Shown here: piece after piece, positions 1 through 12,114 of the stretch
Layout: each line of letters opens with the position of its first letter
How positions within the stretch are numbered: position 1 is the first letter of the stretch
DNA from: Bos javanicus
Lineage: Eukaryota; Chordata; Mammalia; Artiodactyla; Bovidae
NCBI RefSeq assembly: GCF_032452875.1
Contig: NW_026893690.1
Location: forward strand, 310,001-374,000
Direction: 5' to 3'
DNA length: 64,000 nucleotides
The notes under the pieces: generated by a model
The model's input: the letters and a program-made list of their open reading frames with translations, nothing else
The model's database searches: none
What the model was told of the DNA's origin: nothing
Position numbers and translations under genes: made by a program

Positions 1-2074
1 GCATGATCAGTCACGTGATCAGTGCATGATCAGCCACGTGATCAGTGCATGATAGCCACGTGATCAGTGCATGATCAGTCACGTGATCAGTGCATGATCA
101 GTCACGTGACCAGTACATGGTAGCTACGTGATCATTGCATGATCAGCCACGTGATCAGTGCATGATAGCCACGTGATCAGTGCATGATCAGTTACATGAC
201 AGTGTATGATCAGCCACGTGATCAGTGCATGATATCCACGTGATCAGTGCATGATAGCCACGTGATCAGTGCATGATCAGTCACGTGATCAGTGCATGAT
301 CAGGCACGTGATCAGTGCATGATCAGCCACGTGATCAGTGCATGATAGCCACGTGATCAGTGCATGATCAGTCACGTGATCAGTGCATGATCAGTCACGT
401 GATCAGTGCATGATCAGCCACGTGATCAGTGCATGATCAATTACGTGATCAGTGCATGATCAGTCGTGACCAGTACATGTAGCTACGTGATCATTGCATG
501 ATCAGCCACGTGATCAGTGCATGATAGCCACGTGATCAGTGCATGATCAGTCACGTGATCAGTGCATGATCAGTCACGTGATCAGTGCATGATCAATTAC
601 ATGATCAGTGCATGATCAGTCACGTGATCAGTGCATGATAGCTACGTGATCAGTGCATGATCAGCCACGTGATCAGTGCATGATAGCCACGTGATCAGTG
701 CATGATCAGCTACGTGATCAGTGCATGATCAGCCACGTGATCAGTGCATGATCAGACACGTGATCAGTGCATGATCAGCCACGTGATCAGTGCATGATAC
801 CACGTGATCAGTGCATGATCAGTCACGTGATCAGTGCATGATCAGTCACGTGATCAGTGCATGATATCCACGTGATCAGTGCATGATAGCCACGTGATCA
901 GTGCATGATCAGTCACGTGATCAGTGCATGATCAGTCACGTGATCAGTGCATGATCAGTCACGTGATCAGTGCATGATCAGTTACGTGATCAGTGCATGA
1001 TCAGTCACGTGACCAGTATATGGTTGCTACGTGATCATTGCATGATCAGCCACGTGATCAGTGCATGATAGCCACGTGATGTGCATGATCAGTTACGTGA
1101 TCAGTGTATGATCAGCCACGTGATCAGTGCATGAGTGCCACGTGATCAGTGCATGATCAGTCACGTGATCAGTGCATGATCAGTCATGTGACCAGTGCAT
1201 GGTAGCTGCGTGATCAGTGCATGATCAGCCACGTGATCAGTGCATGATAGCCACGTGATCAGTGCATGATCAGCCACGTGATCAGTGCATGATCAGCCAC
1301 GTGATCAGTGCATGATCAGCCACGTGATCAGTGCATGATCAGTCACGTGATCAGTGCATGATCAGCCACGTGATCAGTGCATGATCACGTGATCAGTGCA
1401 TGATCAGTCACGTGACCAGTACATGGTAGCTACGTGATCAGTGCATGATCAGCCACGTGATCAGTGCATGATAGCCACGTGATCAGTGCATGATCAGTCA
1501 CGTGATCAGTGCATGATCAGCCACGTGATCAGTGCATGATCAGTCACGTGATCAGTGCATGATAGTCACGTGATCAGTGATGATCAGACACGTGATCAGT
1601 GCATGATCAGCCACGTGATCAGTGCATGATAGCCACGTGATCAGTGCATGATCAGTCACGTGATCAGTGCATGATCAGTCACGTGATCAGTGCATGATCA
1701 GCCACGTGATCAGTGCATGATCAATTACGTGATCAGTGCATGATCAGTCACGTGACAGTATGGTAGCTACGTGATCAGTGCATGATCAGCCACGTGATCA
1801 GTGCATGATAGTCACGTGATCAGTGCATGATCAGTTACGTGATCAGTGATGCCACGTGATCAGTGCATGATAGCCACGTGATCAGTGCATGATCAGTCAC
1901 GTGATCAGTGCATGATCAGCCACGTGATCAGTGCATGATCAGACACGTGATCAGTGTATGATCAGCCACGTGATCAGTGCATGATAGTCACGTGATCAGT
2001 GCATGATCAGTCACGTGATCAGTGTATGATCAGCCATGTGAACAGTGCATGATCAGTCACGTGATCAGGGCATG
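1..2074 (+). repeat. HOR unit, 3' partial copy (left edge)
   Basis: This is the last two-thirds of an HOR unit, placed in phase by marker monomers containing GCTACGTG or a variant near 123, 481, 643, 1025, 1203, 1429 and 1767. Their spacing (about 359, 160, 384, 178, 226 and 338 bp) matches the corresponding part of the next unit. Few derived variants are present: the marker near 190 reads TTACATGACAGTG, whereas units from about 6.7 kb onward read TTACATGTACAGTG. It ends with GGGCATG just before the first spacer; most later copies have GGGCATA. Confidence 0.9.
1382..1395. repeat. 14-bp perfect palindrome from a monomer deletion
   Basis: TGATCACGTGATCA is an exact self-complement. It arose where a monomer lost bases between its second TGATCA and the next CACGTG, so that one E-box is flanked symmetrically by TGAT/ATCA. 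The standard monomer gives palindromes of only 6-10 bp. Confidence 0.9.
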
Positions 2075-2214
2075 CTGAGCTGCGTGATTACTGTCTGCTC
2101 ATCTGCTTGACAATTGCCAGCTGAGCAGCATGATTCCTCACAGCTGAGTTCCATGATTATTGCCTGCTGACTGTTTGATTCGTGCCTACTCAGCTCTTTG
2201 TTTATTGCCTCCAG
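2075..2214 (+). repeat. HOR spacer copy 1: three diverged 46-48 bp units
   Basis: The 140 bp divide into A (2075-2120, 46 bp), B (2121-2166, 46 bp) and C (2167-2214, 48 bp). Each begins CTGA and ends near TTGCC(AG/TG/TCCAG). A aligned to two consecutive consensus monomers without gaps matches at 28 of 46 positions, and B at 25 of 46 (hand count; about 12 expected by chance). The spacer is therefore best read as anciently diverged monomers rather than a foreign insert. It holds E-box hexamers CATCTG, CAATTG and CAGCTG (twice). The allele at the AGCTCTTT/AGCACTTT site is T. Confidence 0.92.
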
Positions 2215-2340
2215 AGGCACATGATCAGTGTATGATAGCAAACATGATCAGCGCATGATCAGTCACATGATCAGCGCCATTAAGTCACGTGATCACTACA
2301 TGATAGTCATGTGATCAGTCCATGCTCAGTCACGGTATCA
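2215..2340 (+). repeat. Degenerate monomer transition zone after spacer 1
   Basis: About 125 bp of recognisable but diverged monomers follow the spacer, with variants such as GCAAACATGATCAGCG, CGCCATTAAGTCACGTG, GTCCATGCTCAG and CACGGTATCAG. The same block follows every other spacer, so it belongs to the HOR unit. Divergence falls stepwise from the spacer to the regular monomers. Confidence 0.88.
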
Positions 2341-4858
2341 GTGCATGATCAGCCACGTGATCAGTGCATGATAGCCACGTGATCAGTGCATGATCAGCCA
2401 CGTGATCAGTGCATGATCAGCCACGTGATCAGTGCATGATAGCTACGTGATCAGTGCATGATCAGTCACGTGATCAGTGCATGATCAGGCACGTGATCAG
2501 TGCATGATCAGCCACGTGATCAGTGCATGATAGCCACGTGATCAGTGCATGATCAGTCACGTGACAGTACATGATAGCTACGTGATCATTGCATGATCAG
2601 CCACGTGATAGTGCATGATAGCCACGTGATCAGTGCATGATCAGTCACGTGATCAGTGCATGATCAGTCACGTGATCAGTGCATGATCAGCCACGTGATC
2701 AGTGCATGATCAGTCACGTGATCAGTGCATGATCAGCCACGTGATCAGTGCATGATCAGCCACGTGATCAGTGCATGATCAATTACGTGATCAGTGCATG
2801 ATCAGTCACGTGATCAGTGCATGATACCTACGTGATCAGTGCATGATCAGCCACGTGATCAGTGCATGATAGCCACGTGATCAGTGCATGATCAGTCACG
2901 TGATCAGTGCATGATCAGTCACGTGATCAGTGCATGATCAATTACGTGATCAGTGCATGATCAGTCACGTGACCAGTGCATGGTAGCTACGTGATCATTG
3001 CATGATCAGCCACGTGATCAGTGCATGATAGCCACGTGATCAGTGCATGATCAGTCACGTGATCAGTGTATGATCAGCCACGTGATCAGTGCATGATAGC
3101 CACGTGATCAGTGCATGATCAGTCACGTGATCAGTGTATGATCATCCACGTGATCAGTGCATGATCAGTCACGTGATCAGTGCATGATATAGACGTGATC
3201 AGTGCATGATCAGTCACGTGATCAGTGCATGATCAGCCACGTGATCAGTGCATGATAGCCACGTGATCAGTGCATGATAGCCAGTGATCAGTGCATGATC
3301 AGTCACGTGATCAGTGCATGATCAGCCACGTGATCAGTGCATGATAGCCACGTGATCAGTGCATGATCAGTCACGTGATCAGTGCATGATCAGTCACGTG
3401 ACCAGTACATGGTAGCTACGTGATCATTGCATGATCAGCCACGTGAGCAGTGCATGATAGCCACGTGATCAGTGCATGATCAGTTACATGACAGTGTATG
3501 ATCAGCCACGTGATCAGTGCATGATATCCACGTGATCAGTGCATGATAGCCACGTGATCAGTGCATGATCAGTCACGTGATCAGTGCATGATCAGTCACG
3601 TGATCAGTGCATGATCAGCCACGTGATCAGTGCATGATAGCCACGTGATCAGTGCATGATCAGTCACGTGATCAGTGCATGATCAGTCACGTGATCAGTG
3701 CATGATCAGCCACGTGATCAGTGCATGATCAATTACGTGATCAGTGCATGATCAGTCGTGATCAGTACATGTAGCTACGTGATCATTGCATGATCAGCCA
3801 CGTGATCAGTGCATGATAGCCACGTGATCAGTGCATGATCAGTCACGTGATCAGTGCATGATCAGTCACGTGATCAGTGCATGATCAATTACGTGATCAG
3901 TGCATGATCAGTCACGTGACCAGTGCATGATAGCTACGTGATCATTGCATGATCAGCCACGTGATCAGTGCATGATAGCCACGTGATCAGTGCATGATCA
4001 GCTACGTGATCAGTGCATGATCAGCCACGTGATCAGTGCATGATCAGTCACGTGATCAGTGCATGATCAGCCACGTGATCAGTGCATGATACCACGTGAT
4101 CAGTGCATGATCAGTCACGTGATCAGTGCATGATCAGGCACGTGATCAGTGCATGATATCCACGTGATCAGTGCATGATAGCCACGTGATCAGTGCATGA
4201 TCAGTCACGTGATCAGTGCATGATCAGTCACGTGATCAGTGCATGATCAGTCACGTGATCAGTGCATGATCATTTACGTGATCAGTGCATGATCAGTCAC
4301 GTGACCAGTATATGGTTGCTACGTGATCATTGCATGATCAGCCACGTGAGCAGTGCATGATAGCCACGTGATCAGTGCATGATCAGTTACGTGATCAGTG
4401 TATGATCAGCCACGTGATCAGTGCATGAGTGCCACGTGATCAGTGCATGATCAGTCACGTGATCAGTGCATGATCAGTCACGTGACCAGTACATGGTAGC
4501 TGCGTGATCAGTGCATGATCAGCCACGTGATCAGTGCATGATAGCCACGTGATCAGTGCATGATCAGCCACGTGATCAGTGCATGATCAGCCACGTGATC
4601 AGTGCATGATCAGCCACGTGATCAGTGCATGATCAGTCACGTGATCAGTGCATGATCAGCCACGTGATCAGTGCATGATCAGTTACGTGATCAGTGCATG
4701 ATCAGTCACGTGATCAGTACATGGTAGCTACGTGATCAGTGCATGATCAGCCACGTGATCAGTGCATGATAGCCACGTGATCAGTGCATGATCAGTCACG
4801 TGATCAGTGCATGATCAGCCACGTGATCAGTGCATGATAGTCACGTGATCAGTGCATG

Positions 4859-4872
4859 TGATCACGTGATCA
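4859..4872. repeat. 14-bp perfect palindrome, second occurrence
   Basis: The same TGATCACGTGATCA sequence, within an irregular region reading GCATG then TGATCACGTGATCA then GACGTG. The flanks differ from the copy at 1382, so this is probably an independent event. Confidence 0.88.
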
Positions 4873-5367
4873 GACGTGATCAGTGCATGATCAGCCACGT
4901 GATCAGTGCATGATAGCCACGTGATCAGTGCATGATCAGTCACGTGATCAGTGCATGATCAGTCACGTGATCAGTGCATGATCAGCCACGTGATCAGTGC
5001 ATGATCAATTACGTGATCAGTGCATGATCAGTCACGTGACCAGTATATGGTAGCTACGTGATCAGTGCATGATCAGCCACGTGATCAGTGCATGATAGTC
5101 ACGTGATCAGTGCATGATCAGTTACGTGAGCAGTGTATGATCAGCCACGTGATCAGTGCATGATAGCCACGTGATCAGTGCATGATCAGTCACGTGATCA
5201 GTGCATGATCAGCCACGTGATCAGTGCATGATCAGACACGTGATCAGTGTATGATCAGCCACGTGATCAGTGCATGATAGTCACGTGATCAGTGCATGAT
5301 CATTCACGTGATCAGTGTATGATCAGCCATGTGAACAGTGCATGGGCAGTCACGTGATCAGGGCATA

Positions 5368-5507
5368 CTGAGCTGCGTGATTACTGTCTGCTCATCTGCT
5401 TGACAATTGCCAGCTGAGCAGCATGATTCCTCACAGCTGAGTTCCATGATTATTGCCTGCTGACTGTTTGATTCGTGCCTACTCAGCTCTTTGTTTATTG
5501 CCTCCAG
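5368..5507 (+). repeat. HOR spacer copy 2
   Basis: Same three-part 140-bp structure as copy 1. It is preceded by GGGCATA, and the pre-spacer monomer reads GCATGGGCAGTCACG. Allele T at the AGC(T/A)CTTT site. Confidence 0.92.
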
Positions 5508-8500
5508 AGGCACATGATCAGTGTATGATAGCAAACATGATCAGCGCATGATCAGTCACATGATCAGCGCCATTAAGTCACGTGATCACTACATGATAGT
5601 CATGTGATCAGTCCATGCTCAGTCACGGTATCAGTGCATGATCAGCCACGTGATCAGTGCATGATAGCCACGTGATCAGTGCATGATCAGCCACGTGATC
5701 AGTGCATGATCAGCCACGTGATCAGTGCATGATAGCTACGTGATCAGTGCATGATCAGTCACGTGATCAGTGCATGATCAGGCACGTGATCAGTGCATGA
5801 TCAGCCACGTGATCAGTGCATGATAGCCACGTGATCAGTGCATGATCAGTCACGTGACCAGTACATGATAGCTACATGATCATTGCATGATCAGCCACGT
5901 GAGTAGTGCATGATAGCCACGTGATCAGTGCATGATCAGTCACGTGATCAGTGCATGATCAGTCACGTGATCAGTGCATGATCAGCCACGTGATCAGTGC
6001 ATGATCAGTCACGTGATCAGTGCATGATCAGCCACGTGATCAGTGCATGATCAGCCACGTGATCAGTGCATGATCAATTACGTGATCAGTGCATGATCAG
6101 TCACGTGATCAGTGCATGATACCTACGTGATCATTGCATGATCAGCCACGTGATCAGTGCATGATAGCCATGATCAGTGCATGATCAGTCACGTGATCAG
6201 TGCATGATCAGTCACGTGATCAGTGCATGATCAATTACGTGATCAGTGCATGATCAGTCACGTGACCAGTATATGGTAGCTACGTGATCATTGCATGATC
6301 AGCCACGTGATCAGTGCATGATAGCCACGTGATCAGTGCATGATCAGTTTCGTGATCAGTGTATGATCAGCCACGTGATCAGTGCATGATAGCCACGTGA
6401 TCAGTGCATGATCTGTCACGGATCAGTGTATGATCATCCACGTGATCAGTGCATGGGCAGTCATGTGATCAGTGCATGATATAGACGTGATCAGTGCATG
6501 ATCAGTCTCGTGATCAGTGCATGATCAGCCACGTGATCAGTGCATGATAGCCACGTGATCAGTGCATGATAGCCAGTGATCAGTGCATGATCAGTCACGT
6601 GATCAGTGCATGATCAGCCACGTGATCAGTGCATGATAGCCACGTGATCAGTGCATGATCAGTTACGTGATCAGTGCATGATCAGTCACGTGACCAGTAC
6701 ATGGTAGCTACGTGATCATTGCATGATCAGCCACGTGAGCAGTGCATGATAGCCACGTGATGTGCATGATCAGTTACATGTACAGTGTATGATCAGCCAC
6801 GTGATCAGTGCATGATATCCACGTGATCAGTGCATGATAGCCACGTGATCAGTGCATGATCAGTCACGTGATCAGTGCATGATCAGGCACGTGATCAGTG
6901 CATGATCAGCCACGTGATCAGTGCATGATAGCCACGTGATCAGTGCATGATCAGTCACGTGATCAGTGCATGATCAGTCACGTGATCAGTGCATGATCAG
7001 CCACGTGATCAGTGCATGATCAATTACGTGATCAGTGCATGATCAGTCGTGACAGTACATTGTAGCTACGTGATCATTGCATGATCAGCCACGTGAGCAG
7101 TGCATGATAGCCACGTGATCAGTGCATGATCAGTCACGTGATCAGTGCATGATCAGTCACGTGATCAGTGCATGATCAATTACGTGATCAGTGCATGATC
7201 AGTCACGTGACAGTACATTTTAGCTACGTGATCATTGCATGATCAGCCACGTGATCAGTGCATGATAGCCACGTGATCAGTGCATGATCAGCTACGTGAT
7301 CAGTGTATGATCAGCCACGTGATCAGTGCATGATCAGACACGTGATCAGTGCATGATCAGCCACGTGATCAGTGCATGATACCACGTGATCAGTGCATGA
7401 TCAGTCACGTGATCAGTGCATGATCAGGCACGTGATCAGTGCATGATATCCACGTGATCAGTGCATGATAGCCACGTGATCAGTGCATGATCAGTCACGT
7501 GATCAGTGCATGATCAGTCACGTGATCAGTGCATGATCAGTCACGTGATCAGTGCATGATCATTTACGTGATCAGTGCATGATCAGTCACGTGACCAGTA
7601 TATGGTTGCTACGTGATCATTGCATGATCAGCCACGTGAGCAGTGCATGATAGCCACGTGATGTGTGCATGATCAGTTACGTGATCAGTGTATGATCAGC
7701 CACGTGATCAGTGCATGAGTGCCACGTGATCAGTGCATGATCAGTCACGTGATCAGTGCATGATCAGTCACGTGACCAGTACATGGTAGCTGCGTGATCA
7801 GTGCATGATCAGCCACGTGATCAGTGCATGATAGCCACGTGATCAGTGCATGATCAGCCACGTGATCAGTGCATGATCAGCCACGTGATCAGTGCATGAT
7901 CAGCCACGTGATCAGTGCATGATCAGTCACGTGATCAGTGCATGATCAGCCACGTGATCAGTGCATGATCAATTACGTGATCAGTGCATGATCAGTCACG
8001 TGACCAGTACATGGTAGCTACGTGATCAGTGCATGATCAGCCACGTGATCAGTGCATGATAGCCACGTGATCAGTGCATGATCAGTCACGTGATCAGTGC
8101 ATGATCAGCCACGTGATCAGTGCATGATAGTCACGTGATCAGTGCATGATAGTCACGTGATCAGATGACCAGACACGTGATCAGTGCATGATCAGCCACG
8201 TGATCAGTGCATGATAGCCACGTGATCAGTGCATGATCAGTCACGTGATCAGTGCATGATCAGTCACGTGATCAGTGCATGATCAGCCACGTGATCAGTG
8301 CATGATCAATTACGTGATCAGTGCATGATCAGTCACGTGACCAGTATATGGTAGCTACGTGATCAGTGCATGATCAGCCACGTGATCAGTGCATGATAGT
8401 CACGTGATCAGTGCATGATCAGTTACGTGAGCAGTGTATGATCAGCCACGTGATCAGTGCATGATAGCCACGTGATCAGTGCATGATCAGTCACGTGATC

Positions 8501-8668
8501 AGTGCATGATCAGCCACGTGATCAGTGCATGATCAGACACGTGATCAGTGTATGATCAGCCACGTGATCAGTGCATGATAGTCACGTGATCAGTGCATGA
8601 TCATTCACGTGATCAGTGTATGATCAGCCATGTGAACAGTGCATGGGCAGTCACGTGATCAGGGCATA
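5368..8668 (+). repeat. HOR unit 2, 3301 bp
   Basis: A regular unit in the same marker order as unit 1. Near 6760-6790 it is the first in the window to carry the shortened GTGATGTGCATG marker followed by TTACATGTACAGTG, which persists in later units. Near 8150-8170 it has an irregular monomer (GTGATCAGATGACCAGACACG). Confidence 0.93.
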
Positions 8669-8808
8669 CTGAGCTGCGTGATTACTGTCTGCTCATCTGC
8701 TTGACAATTGCCAGCTGAGCAGCATGATTCCTCACAGCTGAGTTCCATGATTATTGCCTGCTGACTGTTTGATTCGTGCCTACTCAGCTCTTTGTTTATT
8801 GCCTCCAG
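8669..8808 (+). repeat. HOR spacer copy 3
   Basis: Three-part 140-bp spacer, allele T at the AGC(T/A)CTTT site, and CAGCGCATG in the transition zone near 8845. Confidence 0.92.
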
Positions 8809-11800
8809 AGGCACATGATCAGTGTATGATAGCAAACATGATCAGCGCATGATCAGTCACATGATCAGCGCCATTAAGTCACGTGATCACTACATGATAG
8901 TCATGTGATCAGTCCATGCTCAGTCACGGTATCAGTGCATGATCAGCCACGTGATCAGTGCATGATAGCCACGTGATCAGTGCATGATAGCCACGTGATC
9001 AGTGCATGATCAGCCAGTGATCAGTGCATGATAGCTACGTGATCAGTGCATGATCAGTCACGTGATCAGTGCATGATCAGGCACGTGATCAGTGCATGAT
9101 CAGCCACGTGATCAGTGCATGATAGCCACGTGATCAGTGCATGATCAGTCACGTGACCAGTACATGATAGCTACATGATCATTGCATGATCAGCCACGTG
9201 AGTAGTGCATGATAGCCACGTGATCAGTGCATGATCAGTCACGTGATCAGTGCATGATCAGTCACGTGATCAGTGCATGATCAGGCACGTGATCAGTGCA
9301 TGATCAGTCACGTGATCAGTGCATGATCAGCCACGTGATCAGTGCATGATCAGCCACGTGATCAGTGCATGATCAATTACGTGATCAGTGCATGATCAGT
9401 CACGTGATCAGTGCATGATACCTACGTGATCATTGCATGATCAGCCACGTGATCAGTGCATGATAGCCACGTGATCAGTGCATGATCAGTCACGTGATCA
9501 GTGCATGATCAGTCACGTGATCAGTGCATGATCAATTACGTGATCAGTGCATGATCAGTCACGTGACCAGTATATGGTAGCTACGTGATCATTGCATGAT
9601 CAGCCACGTGATCAGTGCATGATAGCCACGTGATCAGTGCATGATCAGTTTCGTGAGCAGTGTATGATCAGCCACGTGATCAGTGCATGATAGCCACGTG
9701 ATCAGTGCATGATCAGTTACGTGATCAGTGTATGATCATCCACGTGATCAGTGCATGATCAGTCACGTGATCAGTGCATGATATAGACGTGATCAGTGCA
9801 TGATCAGTCACGTGATCAGTGTATGATCAGCCACGTGATCAGTGCATGATAGCCACGTGATCAGTGCATGATAGCCAGTGATCAGTGCATGATCAGTCAC
9901 GTGATCAGTGCATGATCAGCCACGTGATCAGTGCATGATAGCCACGTGATCAGTGCATGATCAGTTACGTGATCAGTGCATGATCAGTCACGTGACCAGT
10001 ACATGGTAGCTACGTGATCATTGCATGATCAGCCACGTGAGCAGTGCATGATAGCCACGTGATGTCTGCATGATCAGTTACATGTACAGTGTATGATCAG
10101 CCACGTGATCAGTGCATGATATCCACGTGATCAGTGCATGATAGCCACGTGATCAGTGCATGATCAGTCACGTGATCAGTGCATGATCAGGCACGTGATC
10201 AGTGCATGATCAGCCACGTGATCAGTGCATGATAGCCACGTGATCAGTGCATGATCAGTCACGTGATCAGTGCATGATCAGTCACGTGATCAGTGCATGA
10301 TCAGCCACGTGATCAGTGCATGATCAATTACGTGATCAGTGCATGATCAGTCGTGATCAGTACATGTAGCTACGTGATCAGTGCATGATCAGCCACGTGA
10401 TCAGTGCATGATAGCCACGTGATCAGTGCATGATCAGTCACGTGATCAGTGCATGATCAGTCACGTGATCAGTGCATGATCAATTACATGATCAGTGCAT
10501 GATCAGTCACGTGACCAGTACATTTTAGCTACGTGATCATTGCATGATCAGCCACGTGATCAGTGCATGATAGCCACGTGATCAGTGCATGATCAGCTAC
10601 ATGATCAGTGCATGATCAGCCACGTGATCAGTGCATGATCAGACACGTGATCAGTGCATGATCAGCCACGTGATCAGTGCATGATACCACGTGATCAGTG
10701 CATGATCAGTCACGTGATCAGTGCATGATCAGGCACGTGATCAGTGCATGATATCCACGTGATCAGTGCATGATAGCCACGTGATCAGTGCATGATCAGT
10801 CACGTGATCAGTGCATGATCAGTCACGTGATCAGTGCATGATCAGTCACGTGATCAGTGCATGATCATTTACGTGATCAGTGCATGATCAGTCACGTGAC
10901 CAGTATATGGTTGCTACGTGATCATTGCATGATCAGCCACGTGAGCAGTGCATGATAGCCACGTGATCAGTGCATGATCAGTTACGTGATCAGTGTATGA
11001 TCAGCCACGTGATCAGTGCATGAGTGCCACGTGATCAGTGCATGATCAGTCACGTGATCAGTGCATGATCAGTCACGTGACCAGTGCATGGTAGCTGCGT
11101 GATCAGTGCATGATCAGCCACGTGATCAGTGCATGATAGCCACGTGATCAGTGCATGATCAGCCACGTGATCAGTGCATGATCAGCCACGTGATCAGTGC
11201 ATGATCAGCCACGTGATCAGTGCATGATCAGTCACGTGATCAGTGCATGATCAGCCACGTGATCAGTGCATGATCAATTACGTGATCAGTGCATGATCAG
11301 TCACGTGATCAGTACATGGTAGCTACGTGATCAGTGCATGATCAGCCACGTGATCAGTGCATGATAGCCACGTGATCAGTGCATGATCAGTCACGTGATA
11401 GTGCATGATCAGCCACGTGATCAGTGCATGATAGTCACGTGATCAGTGCATGATAGTCACGTGATCAGTGATGATCAGACACGTGATCAGTGCATGATCA
11501 GCCACGTGATCAGTGCATGATAGCCACGTGATCAGTGCATGATCAGTCACGTGATCAGTGCATGATCAGTCACGTGATCAGTGCATGATCAGCCACGTGA
11601 TCAGTGCATGATCAATTACGTGATCAGTGCATGATCAGTCACGTGACCAGTATATGGTAGCTACGTGATCAGTGCATGATCAGCCACGTGATCAGTGCAT
11701 GATAGTCACGTGATCAGTGCATGATCAGTTACGTGAGCAGTGTATGATCAGCCACGTGATCAGTGCATGATAGCCACGTGATCAGTGCATGATCAGTTAC

Positions 11801-11974
11801 GTGATCAGTGCATGATCAGCCACGTGATCAGTGCATGATCAGACACGTGATCAGTGTATGATCAGCCACGTGATCAGTGCATGATAGTCACGTGATCAGT
11901 GCATGATCATTCACGTGATCAGTGTATGATCAGCCATGTGAACAGTGCATGGGCAGTCACGTGATCAGGGCATA
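8669..11974 (+). repeat. HOR unit 3, 3306 bp
   Basis: A regular unit. Near 10063 the GTGATGTCTGCATG marker appears in the form kept by nearly all later units. The monomer near 9013 has lost CG from its E-box (GCCAGTGATC). Confidence 0.93.
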
Positions 11975-12114
11975 CTGAGCTGCGTGATTACTGTCTGCTC
12001 ATCTGCTTGACAATTGCCAGCTGAGCAGCATGATTCCTCACAGCTGAGTTCCATGATTATTGCCTGCTGACTGTTTGATTCGTGCCTACTCAGCTCTTTG
12101 TTTATTGCCTCCAG
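11975..12114 (+). repeat. HOR spacer copy 4
   Basis: Three-part 140-bp spacer, allele T. It is the last T-allele copy before the run of A-allele copies that starts at 18193. Confidence 0.92.

Larger units (their letters stand above)
2075..5367 (+). repeat. HOR unit 1, 3293 bp
   Basis: This is the first complete HOR unit and the best reference copy. It begins with the 140-bp spacer (2075-2214), then degenerate monomers to about 2340, then near-consensus monomers. Marker monomers lie near 2576, 2824, 2985, 3413, 3773, 3929, 4317, 4498, 4726 and 5051. Relatively few CpG-loss variants are seen compared with units in the middle of the window. A 14-bp palindrome formed by a deletion lies at 4859-4872. 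Confidence 0.93.

Noticed and set aside
2065..2154. Small minus-strand ORF in the spacer (29 codons, repeated in other HOR units)
   Set aside because: It sits in the only region lacking dense TGATCA stops, has no supporting features, and its recurrence is explained by spacer duplication. The stop-free frame extends only about 60 codons in total.
2075..2340. Spacer as an inserted transposable element
   Set aside because: No terminal inverted repeats, target-site duplication or poly-A tail; it aligns in register with the monomer and divides into 46-bp units.
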